A stretch of DNA of 64,000 bases from NCBI RefSeq assembly GCF_905171765.1, contig NC_053390.1, forward strand, positions 330,744,294 through 330,808,293, read 5' to 3'. The notes below the pieces were generated by a model that was not told the DNA's origin, did no database searches, and worked only from the letters and a program-made list of their open reading frames with translations. How positions within the stretch are numbered: position 1 is the stretch's first letter; each line of letters opens with the position of its first letter. This DNA comes from Bufo bufo. Lineage: Eukaryota; Chordata; Amphibia; Anura; Bufonidae. A program made the position numbers and the translations under genes. Positions 33,601 through 45,600 of this stretch are shown here, piece by piece.

Positions 33601-36600
33601 ATACTGTAAAACATATACCATGGACTGAAAGTGTCCTAACTGTGGAGCTATCCACCAGTGTGATCATCACATGACAAGGACTTATGATCCTATTCAAGTG
33701 AACAGGAGCTGAGCTGCAGTACTCAGAATGGCCACTACACAGTGTATGGAGCTGTGGTGTTTTAGCTGTTTACTTCCGGAACCTGAACAGCTGATCAGTA
33801 TCTGGAACATTGGATCCCAACTGATCTCATATTGATGACCTATCCTATGTCCTGGAAACCCTTTTAATCTAGACTACAGCTTTCAGTTGAGGTTTTTAAG
33901 AATTTTTTTGGCATAAATTTCTGATAGGTGTAAAGTTTCCCTGATGTAAATGAAATATTTTGCTTTGCAATTGTTCATTCGTGTGTATGATTTCTTTATA
34001 AGTGATGCAATTGTTTTGCCCTGGTCTCTCCAGTGATTGTTGGTGCCAAGGAATGCCAAGTTGAAAGTGCAGATGAGGTTATGAGTCTTCTAGAAGCTGG
34101 CAGTGCAGTCCGCCACACTAGCACAACTCAAATGAATGAGCGCTCCAGCCGCTCTCATGCAGTCTTCACCATAAGTATATTGCAACAAAGGGACGCTACG
34201 GAAAATGGACCCATTAAGTCTGTCCAGATGATCTCTTCAAAATTTCACTTTGTAGACTTGGCGGGCTCAGAAAGAGTGACCAAAACTGGGAACACCGGAG
34301 AGAGATTTAAAGAGTCCATCCAAATTAACAGCGGTTTGCTTGCTCTGGGGAATGTAATAAGCGCACTTGCTGATCCAAAGAGAAAAAGCGCACATGTTCC
34401 TTACAGAGATTCTAAGATTACTCGTATTCTTAAAGATTCCTTAGGTGGAAATGCCAAAACAGTCATGATTACATGCATTAGTCCTTCTACTTCAGACTTT
34501 GATGAATCTTTGAATTCTCTTAAATACTCCAACCGAGCCAGGAATATCAAAAACAAGCCAATTGTAAATTATAACCCTGACTGGGATAGAATTGATGAAA
34601 TGGAGCTGGAAATAAAGGCACTCCGCGAGGCTTTGCACAACCAGCAAAGCAGTAGGGTGAGTCGGACAAGCCAGGTGTCTCAAGACTGGAGCCAAGAAAA
34701 GAACAAAATGCGGGCTCTGGAAGAGCAGCTTGCACAGTATCAGCTGGAATGCTTTAACCATCGACATTGTACAGAAGAAGCTTTGGAGCTGTTGTATGAA
34801 CTTAAAGATATGACTGGCCTTACAAAATCTCTAAAGAATAGGCTTCAGGGTTGGCTGGCTGTGGCTGAGGAACTAAGAAGTGATGTGAAGGCTGTGTCTG
34901 GAACTGACAGTGCAGTTTCCGTGGGAGAGGAGCCACATCACATCACCATACTACAGCTGAAAAGGGAGCTAAAGAAATGCCAGGTATGGAGTACAACTTC
35001 ATATGATCATGCCTTCATTTCATGTCATGATAAGTCAACAAAAGATAACTAATACAATGAGTGAATTATAGATGGACTCTCCCTTATGGGAACTATCCTT
35101 CTTACCTTACCTGAGCTTCAGGTCTCTGGGCTTGGGCAAAAGGTCTACTTCCTGTGCTATTCCATTCACATGGACCAGCAGCTCAAAGGCTATGTACACC
35201 TTCGGAGGCAATTTTTGTTTATGATTGTATTTTACTTATTTTTGGCTAAAAATAATATTTCCAATTGGCCTTTATTGAAAAATATTGAGCAATTCTGTCA
35301 CAAAGGGTTAACTTTTTTTCTAGCTGTGTGACTGCTACTTTTACTTTGTGCCGGTCATCTAATAAACCTTATCTCTAAACTACTGAGAGGTCATAAACAC
35401 TTCTTTAAGCCACATTCAGTAAGATACACGTAAGGATCCGCTCAGAATGCATCAGTTTGCCTCCGTTCGGTCTCCATTCCGCTTTGGAGGCGGACACCAA
35501 AACGCTGCTTGCAGCATTTTGGTGTCCATCTGACGAAACTGAGCCAAACGAACCGTTTTCACTGACACAATCTGGCACAATAGAAAACGGATCCGTCCTC
35601 CATTGACTTTCAATGGTGTTCAAGACGGATCCGTCTTGGCTATGTTAAAGATAATACTAACGGATCCGTTCTGAACGGATGCAGACGGTTGTATTATCTG
35701 AACGGATCCGTCTTTCCAGATCCATGATGGAGCCGCACCAAAAGCGAGTGTGACAGTAGCCTAAGAATTGAGCTATAATGAGTTTTTATAATGTCAGAGA
35801 GCAGAGATAAGGAGCACGTCTGCTACCCAGATGATGGAAAAGAAAGAAAATCCAGAGGCCGCTACTAGAGCATCTCAGCTATGTACAGAAAAAAAGATTC
35901 CATATTTTAAATAAAGACAAATTGAAAAAAAGATTTTTAGCTCAAAATAGCTCTGCCTTTGCACACAGCTATGGGGACTGGGTATTGCGGATGTGCTAGC
36001 GGCCATCTATCAAACCATGTCCTGAGCTCTATACACAAAATCCCAGTGACAGGTTCCCTTTAAAATCATATTTTCAGTTGGCCTTTATTTAAAATATTGA
36101 GCTCTTCTCTCGCAAAGGTTTAACTGTTTTTCTAACTGTGTGACTGGTACTTTCACTTTCTGCCGGTCATCTAATAACCCTTATCTCTAAATCACTAAGA
36201 GGCCTTAAACACTTATTTAGGCTACATTCTTATCAGTAAGATAAGAACTGAGCTATAATGGGTGTTTATAATGTCAGTGAGCAGAGATAAGGAGCCTGTT
36301 AACTCCCCAACTGACGGAAAAGAGAGATAATTGCCCCCAAAGGTGTACATAGCCTTTAAAGAGCTTGTCCAGGTTCAGAGCTGAACCCGGACATATACCC
36401 TTTTTCACCCAGGCAGCCCCTCTGAGATGAGCACTAGAGCATTTCATGCTCCAATGCTCTCCTTTGCAAATCCTCCGATGCTCATATCAGAGGGGCTGCC
36501 TGGGTGAAAACGGGTATATGTCCGGGTTCAACTCTGAATCCAGACAACCCCTTTAAGTAGTACCATGAACATAGAATATTAACTTATGCTTAAACTGCGT

Positions 36601-39600
36601 GTAACTTTCTTGCAATGATATTTCTTGTGATGTTTGAATAATGGGACAAGCATGGCTGGCTTACTGTTTAAGCACAATTTATTCAAGGATGCTCTTGCAG
36701 CGGATGAAGAGGTTTTTGTCCAGAAGGAGATGGAGCTAAAGGAGTTACAAGAGAACATTCAGTCTTTGCTACAAGAAAATCAGCATTACCAGAAGTCTTT
36801 AGAAGAGGCTGAGCACAGCAAGAATCTACAGGTACAGCACTTGCACCTTCTTGAACATGATCTTTCAGTAAAACTGCTGCAGTTAACCACTTCTAGACTG
36901 CTGTATGATGGTAAACGTCTGGTGGGTCTGCATTTACCTCTGCAAGGAAGTTCTCTATGAAGAGACCAGCTGCTACTGAGAACTGACCCCTGCTCCTGTA
37001 TCCGGAGATTGCCAATTATCGGTATCTCCCCATCGAGAAGGCAGAACCTGTTTATTATTGTCCCTGCCTTCCCCATCACTCAATTAGTGCTGTGTGTACA
37101 GATCAGGAAGCAGCCATGATGCTTCCTGCTCCCATCCCAGCGATCACGTGATTGCTGGTTGTCAGGTAACTGTAGGAGCTGCTGGTCTTAGCAGACCCAG
37201 ATTAACTCTGCAGTGCAGTACAGTCAGTCAGTACACCTGTAATTTATCAGCTCCAGTCCAGGGGACGTCAGCAATAAAAATAAAATGTATTATTAAAATA
37301 CGTCCCAACTGTCTTGTATGACTTTATTCGGGGCACAATGTATAAAATAAAGGCAAAAAAAAAAAATGCTGCCACTAGCCCATGCTGCAGAGACTGTAAA
37401 CTAAATGTGCCCTAAACAATCGTGATAGAAAGGGAACACAATTTAAAATAGTATTACAATGTCACTTTGTGCCATTGAAGAAAAATTTGGAAAATACAGT
37501 ACATTTTCCTGGGTATGTAAAATACAAACAAAAAATACTATGAAACATTTTGACATAAAAATAAAGCCCCATATATCACCGAAAAAAGATTGAAATAACC
37601 AAACTTTTTTCTTTTGAAGCCCCTGGTTATGAAGGAAGGAAAATGGATGTGGGTAACATAACACCATGAGTGCTTCTAATATACAGTCATTTCCAGTCAC
37701 TCTGAGGGTCATTTACTATGCTAAAATACATGTAAATTAGGTGTGTTTCAGGTGCAGATAGCGGCCCAACAGTTAGTTGCTCCGTTATCTGCGACTTCGT
37801 CCCGCTTTGTCTAAAACGCCGGTCTTAATAAATGTGCCCCTCTGTTTCTTGGCTCCTTTTCTTGATTCATCTTTAAGTTGTCCCATGCAGACATTTATAT
37901 CCTTTACATTTCTTTTTAGACAGAGAAGGTTGTGGAACAACAGATCTTTATTGACGAGCTGAAGTACAAGGTTGAAGAATTAAATGAGCAGTCGCCGCGG
38001 GGTCTGGTAAAGGAGCAAGAATTAATTTCTAAGAGACCTCACAGCGTTCCATTGAGCCACCGACTGCAGAGGCTGTCTTCAAGCTTTAGGCAGTCTAGTA
38101 ACCAGTCGGAACCAAGGAAGGTGAGGAGAACCACATACACATACGTTCAGTCATATTCCTGTGTGGTTATGGTGTTAAAGAGGATCTCCCAACATACTCC
38201 TGCTAGAAATGTATGAGTAAATAACAGCAGGGACCAAAATTAGTGCTGACAGTACCAGACTGTGTAGAGATGAGCATCCTTGACAAGGGGAATGGTAAGC
38301 CCCAGTTCTTAATTCAGTCATACAGATGAAAACAGATTTTCCAGGAATGTTATGGATAGTCCCTAATAAAAGATAGAATGGTTTCTCATCTACTGATCAA
38401 GGAAGCAAGGGGGGGTCATTGGGTATTGGGAGATCTGTGTGATCTGAAAGGGCTTGTAGACGCATCCTTCTAGCCTTTGGGCTTTTTAGCTTGAATCTAG
38501 AACTGTATACAGTCAACACCTATAGATAAGAACCAGTAAGACTCTGTTCACATCTCACATGGTTTCCATTTATAATAGAAACCATATTGTAGTGCCGGAT
38601 CCATCACACAACAGACGCCCAACTAACCACATTGACTTATAACTGGGTCATGTCCCACCAAAGGTGTCCATTGTTTTGCCAATAAATATAGCTCTACATG
38701 CGTCAAACGTGATGGAGCCTCCAACGCGGTTGTCGATGCGAAACGTCGAACATTCTTGAGAGCTTTACCACAAACAGTAGAATTTCCCTGATGTGTTCAC
38801 TGTAACATTTGGAGACAATGGCTGATTTTTGTGTTGGATGCATACAGTAATGTCATGCTATAAAAGCACAGTATGCTAGCAATTAAAGGGGGTCTCCAGG
38901 AATGATTTGAATTGGCCGCCAGTAACCCGTCCTAGAAGGTGAGCAGGACTGGTTGGCACTACTTGCAGAGCTGCCTTGGGAGATGGTGAGGGGACAGGGC
39001 CTCGCTACACACTACACCCTGGCATTTGTATATGCTACATATTGATGAGTTTTCCTGTCAGGCTGCTCAGCCATGATGGCATATCGTAGGCAGGATCACA
39101 TTATAACCATCTATTGTAAAGCAGTGTACTGTGCAGTGAGTCCCTGTCACCTTACCCTAGGCAAGTGGAAGGAACCAGTCCTTCTCACATTCTAGGGCAG
39201 GTTGCTGGTGGCCATTTAAAATAATTCCTGGAGAACACCAAGCTGAACCAATACCTTTTCTTCCATCCTAGGTGCGCACCAGTCCTCCTTCATACTCCCT
39301 GGAACGAGTGGTAGCTGGCTTTAGGACGCGTAGCCAGATGCTTTTAGATTTAATTGAAGAACAAGACGAAGTTTTACATGAAAAGTTTTCGGACTGCAGT
39401 GATGAGGAGTTAGAGAAGCAAGATAGAAACATTAAGAATAATTCTCCCAAATCTTCATTTAGGTGATGAACTGACTCAAAATTCTAATTTTATCACATTT
39501 GAATGACAGTAATGAAATGTAACATTCTGTAAAGATGACCTTTAAGCTCTCCTGACATGTCTGTTTCATTCTCTACATTCTTATAACTCTATGTTGTGCC

Positions 39601-42600
39601 AGTCCTCTGTTATTCCTACTAAAAGTTTTTGAATGACTTGCTAACAGTCTGCAATAAAGGGTGTACTGGGTGCTAGCAGTGTGTCCTTGCACAGTCTGAC
39701 ACTATCCAATCATCACTGCCAGACGGCAGAGACACACACTCAACTGAAAACACCCACTTGGACCTATTGAAGACTGTTGGCAATACATTCATAAACTTCT
39801 AGGAGGAATAAAAGAGGAATGACACAACACAGAGATATTAGAAATGATGATCTACAATTGTTAAGTCACGGGGAATGCAAGTAGCTACTAAAACCGTCAT
39901 GTCAGGAAAGATTCCAGATCTTCCTGTGCAGATTTGCGCATAGAAAATCTGCAGCATAATGCAATATCAGCACAGTAGATAAGATTTTAACAATAGTTTT
40001 TATTCCATTATTTTATGCTTTTATTCTAATCTGTTTTTGTCCTCTGAGTGTAGATTTTTTTTCTGTACATGATTATAGAGGCGGCCATCTTGCTTGATCA
40101 GTTGCTAACATCATTTAGATAGATTCTTTACAGCAGCCACTAGAGATGAGCGAACTTTTCAAAAATTTGTTTCGGCCGGTTCGACGAATTTTTCGAACAA
40201 AATTTGGTTCGATCCGAATTTATTAGCAGCGAATCGCGTTAAAAAACGGCTATTTCCTGGCTGCAGAGAGCCTGTATAGTGGTGTAGAACACTGTGCCTT
40301 GCAGTAACACGCATAGGGAGTCTGCTGTGGTAGTGAAATAATACTGTGAGTGAGTATGACATGCAGATGACAGGCATCGCTCTTATAATCACTGCACACT
40401 TTTGCCACTAATACACGACAAAAAGGGCTGTAATTTTCACACTTCACCACACAACAGCTAATAAGCCCTTTTTCCCCACTAATACAAGCCAAAAAGGCTT
40501 TAGAACATATAACTGCACCGCACAAGGGCAAATAAGATGTAGAAATATTTCCTTGTAATAAACCCTGTTAATGGCTGTATCAAACAGCACTTACACCCCA
40601 ATAACAAGAATGGTTTGCTGGAATTACAGCGCTGTATAATGGTAATTTGGATCCCCAGACAGCAGCAAGGTGTAATAGGATTGTTCCTATTACCCAGGCT
40701 GTAAACTCCCCTACCGAACCCTGTTCTACATAAATGCTGTGGAATGATTCCTCCCTATCCTTTCCCTGCACTTGTAAATTGTTTTTTTAGCACAATGAAG
40801 TCTTTTCTATCACTGTCCCTAGTACCAGCTGACTTTTTCCCCTGCACTAAGTACACTGGAAAATGTCTGAATCCAAGATGGCTGAGGCTATTTATAGGGC
40901 TGTGACATCACATGGCTGGCTGGCTGCTGATTGGCTGCATGCATGGCATTATGGGTGATCCTGCCTTCCCAGAGTTCCTTGCTCCATGTCCTCACACGTG
41001 CAGCAGCCATTTTAGGAAAAAAATGTGATTCGTTACCACGAAGCGCGAGGAAACTTGGATTCGGTCATCTCTAGCAGCCATAGACACAGGACAGTTTTCT
41101 AGACATGCTTTGTGACCTCTGCAGAGGTCATTGTGCAGGGAGGGGTTTAGATAAGCTGTGATCATCACTTATTGTGAATGATGAATACTTTTAGCTCTAC
41201 AGAGGTGATATCTATTTGTCGTTTAACCCTGCCTGTGATGATAAAGAGATGACTGCTGAAAATAATCTGTACAGTCCAGGAAATGGCGTCTATGATTAGG
41301 GTTAGTGCCCAGTGAAAAAAATGCAGTATTTTACAGTTTCTTAAAATATAGTGATGTGTGGGGAAAAAAAATATAATAAGTCACAAATTCTAAAAGTTTT
41401 TTAATATAAAAGTTGATTAAAGTACTGGGTCATTTTCTTATTCCCTTCAATTTACCCAGTTGTCCAAATGCAAGCCTTTTACGTACCGAGGGTACAGAGC
41501 TCTGGGCTTTTAGTGAGCAATGATCATTTTTATGTTCCAATTGAAAAGCAAGTGCTGTTAGAAGCTTTCAGAGTCAGGCACTTCCAATATACAATAAATG
41601 CTATGTTTCGTTCCCCCCCCCCCCCCTTTCCTTCCCCCTTTTTTTTATTTTTTTTATTTAAAAGCCTGAGATTGTGACTTTCTTCAACCAAGTGAAAGAA
41701 AAGTGTAGCATGTACAAGGTTGTGTTCTGTTGCAAGCCCTCTCAGTAAGAAAAGGACCCTCATAACCCAATTCCAAACCAGAAGGCCCAGCAAGGGTCGA
41801 GCAAGGTTGGCCAACTTTAGCAGAAGCTATGACTTCCAACTGGGTTGCCACCCCAGATGTCTGCCAAAAGCCTCCTCTGAAGTCTGACTCTCCAAGGGAT
41901 TGCAGGGAGCTGAGGAACCTGCAGATGGGAGGGTAGCAGTCTATTTCACACAGTGTTTGGTCAGTGATTGCCATAAGTGATTGTGAGCCAAAATCAGGTG
42001 CTGGTGAAAAAGATAAAAGCCATAAAAGTATATTACTCCAATATATTACTCCAGTTCAAAGTGACCAAATGGTTTAATATCCAATCTCCAGAATCTAGTG
42101 GTCACTCACCTGCCTTCACACTCCCAAGCTTTTTTAAAGAGCGTTTATGAATTAATTGGCCCTCGAAGACTTGTTACCTACAGGGGCGAATTGGCCACAG
42201 ATCTTACAGGGAAATTTCCCAGGGGGCCGCCTGGGCTCTCCTCACGGCCCCCAGTGGAAGTTTTTGGGGATGTATTTTATGATGGACTGTGGTATTGGTG
42301 GTATAATGTGCCGCAATATGGTATTGCTGGCCCTGCCTTCCATCAATTTGGATGCGACTACAAAACAGGGCCACTTTTAGTATTTTTTTTTTTTTCCAGG
42401 GCCACTTCAAGTTCCCAGTCCGCCCCTGGTTACCTACTGTACTGGAGAAAAAGCTGCATGTAATCTTTTTATGAGAAGTTGATGGCATGAAGCTTCTTAT
42501 TTTAGGCTGGGTTCATACATTGAGATATTGGTCTTGGTCAAAAACTGTGAGGTAATACCGTACATAGTTCATTGCAAATTGTTTGCAGTGTTTTTTGAGA

Positions 42601-45600
42601 TGTGGTTTTTGGCCAGCAGTTTTTGCTTGTGAAGCGCATTTTATAACGGTTCACATGTAAAAACGGCATAGCCAATAGCATTGCTATAAAATACGTGCAG
42701 TTTTGTTGCCCGGTTTTTGGCCACGCAGCACACTACTGCAATGTGCGAACCTAGCCTTAAAGGAGATGGACACTGTCGGTGGCATTTCTTGTATTATTGC
42801 ATTCTACTAATTTTGAGCTAAAATAATTTTTCCAGTTGCTCTTTATTAATATTTTCAACAGCTTTTCCTCTACAGCTTTCACTTTCAGTTCATCTGCAGA
42901 CAGTTCCTGCTCAGAGCTGCTCTCATAGTTTGATCTGTAACTTATATTTCTAGTTCCCTGACTTTACATAAGCACTCATTTAAGCTGAATTCTTATCGGG
43001 TTGATAAGAATTTAGCTTAAAGGGATTCTGTCAGCTAGTTTTAGCATATAGAGAGGTGTACATGTGCTGCTAGATCGCCACTAGCACATCCACAATCTAC
43101 ATTTTCCGTAGCTATGACTGCTTTTATTTAGTCAGATTTTTTTAAAATATATATGCAAATGAGGAGTTGGTAACAGCCCCTTGGACTCCTTACTAGCCTC
43201 ATTTGCATATATATAATTGTTTTTGACTAAATAAAAGCAGTCCTAGCTACGGAAAATGTAAATTGCGGACTTTCTAGCAGCACATGTACACAACTCTATA
43301 GGCTAAAACCAGCTGACAGAATCCCTTTTTAAATGGGTATTTGTGAGCTGTAAGGAAAATAAAGATAAGGGCTTTAGGCCAAGCTGTCAAGACAGCTTAA
43401 CAGATTCACTGAGGAGAAGCAACAGTTTGCAGATGCAGTGAAATCTGTTGATGATTTTTTAATAAAGGACTAATTGATAAAAAAAAATTTAGCCCAAAAT
43501 AAGTAGAATGCATTCATAAAAAACTGTCCATAGGTATCCATGGCCTTTAATGTTCTTGTTCGATGCTGCCCACTACCGGCCGTTGGCCCTACCCATCATC
43601 AAGTCTTATAGGAACTTTGCAGGCAATTATGATAAACTGTGCTGTAACCCTGGTGTGTCCAATGCCATGCACTAGACATGACACAGTGTATCCGGTTTGC
43701 CTGGAATATTCCAGCGTTAATCACTCTCCAGAGAATTTTGTCGCAAAATGTCTCACCAATGAAATGTTTGTGTTTACATAAATGAAGTTGAGTAATTTTC
43801 CCGTAGACGTTCCATCAATCGGACATGGACACGTAGGCATGTACCGGACGCTGGAGCTTTGAATAATGGCGCAAAACAATCATCTACCGACAGGGAGGAT
43901 GTGTCTGGTAACGTCCCATTGATTTTATATCATAAGTACAATCCAAAGTATTTCTGAGGAACATGTACACCAACTCTTATTGCTGCTTATGTTCCAGAAA
44001 CTGCCATGGAAGCTGTTCAAGAAAGCCAAAGTCTTAATCTAAAGAAGCTAAAGACCACAGAACTTCGGCTAGCTGAGGCAAGACAGAAGTTGAGGGAGCT
44101 GACCTTAAACATTAATATGAAAAAAGAGCTCATAAAGGATCTAGCAAAGACAAGTAAGGGCCATGGTCCTCATTTAAGCATGCTTATAATTAAACAGCTT
44201 TTTACATTAAAATACTGAATTAAATCATATAAAATGATATAACCCAAAAATTAACGTCCTCCTTCAGATAGGGGGATATTGGGTGCAGAAGCTTTAATAG
44301 AAAGGAAGAGGAGCATATGACGGCAACATTTAAAGATCTGTCCTGATATCCATGCACGAGGATGCTGTTGGACGGATTCTGTGTCTCCTTTCTGACTCCC
44401 TATTTTCCACAGTTTTTCTAGCTGCGAGTAGAGAAAGTAGTGTAATACAAGCCAATAGCAGCTCATAGGAGGTATTTACTGCATGGTATCATTAAAGCTT
44501 CACTGAGTTTTCTAAAAATCTTTGATATGTTGTAGGGACATATCAAAGGTTTTGATCGGTGGGGTTGGGTTTTGATCAGTCTAAATGCTGAGACCAGCAG
44601 CACCCATAGGCTTTTAATTGAGTCCATCTTGCTTCCTCTTATTCTCTCTCCTCATTCTGCCGATTAGTGGGGGTATTTGGTCTCATACGCCTTCTGATCA
44701 AAATGTCTGATATGTCTTTAGCTTTGACCTAGGGCTACAAGGCATCACTGCTCGCTCCCAGGATCGCTGAGCAGCAATAATCCCATAGAAATGAATGGGA
44801 TCACTGCAGCAGTTGCAAGACCAGTGTCATCGTATAGCCCTAACCTTAGGAAAACTCAGTGACCCCTTAAAGGGGTTGTCTGGGTTCAGGGCTGAACCTG
44901 GATATCACCTCTTCTGTATTCACTTAGTATGTATGAGAGGACCATCAGAGTATTTCTTTGCTCAATAAACTAGAGGGGGCAGTAACTACTAAAATATCAC
45001 TTTTATTAAATAATAGGAGTAAAACAACGGCCCCTACAGACAAACAACAAGTAAGACAAATACATACACAGACTGGTACATAGATAAAGACCAGTAAATT
45101 AAGATATTGGTAAGGTGTTAGTGGTGGACTGGACCATAGATGGCAGGCCGAGCACGGCTATGTCAGATGAAATTGGCAAGCCCTAGTAACTCCCTGCTTG
45201 GCCTGGTCCGCCCTATAACAAGTATCCTCGGGACGGGGTCCAAAAAGCCCCGCAAGGGGTGGCCCAGACAGGATCTCTTTACCTATATAGATGACCCTAG
45301 TGAGGCCCTCACACATAAGGAAGAGAAAACCCGTCCGGAGGAGCAAAAAACACAAAAATTTACCAAAATAAGCGTAACCCCACCACAGAAATTATCCACT
45401 GGAGGGGATAAAGTGAGAGGAATACTCAAGTGTCCCGACGCATTTCTTCAAAAAGAGTATGCCCCAGGATTCATCAGGGGACACGGGGCAGTACTACAGT
45501 CAGGTTACGGCTGAGCTTTTGTATGGCAGCGGTCAGGCGTATGGCTCTAATTCCACCAGCAGGCTGTGACCCAGGGTGGTGGTGTCCGCAGTGGTGGGGT

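Noticed and set aside
38700..38760. Hammerhead-like sequence with GAAACGTC
   Set aside because: gatgcgaaacgtcgaac resembles the 3' core, but there is no intact CTGATGA (cgtgatgg instead) and no stem I.
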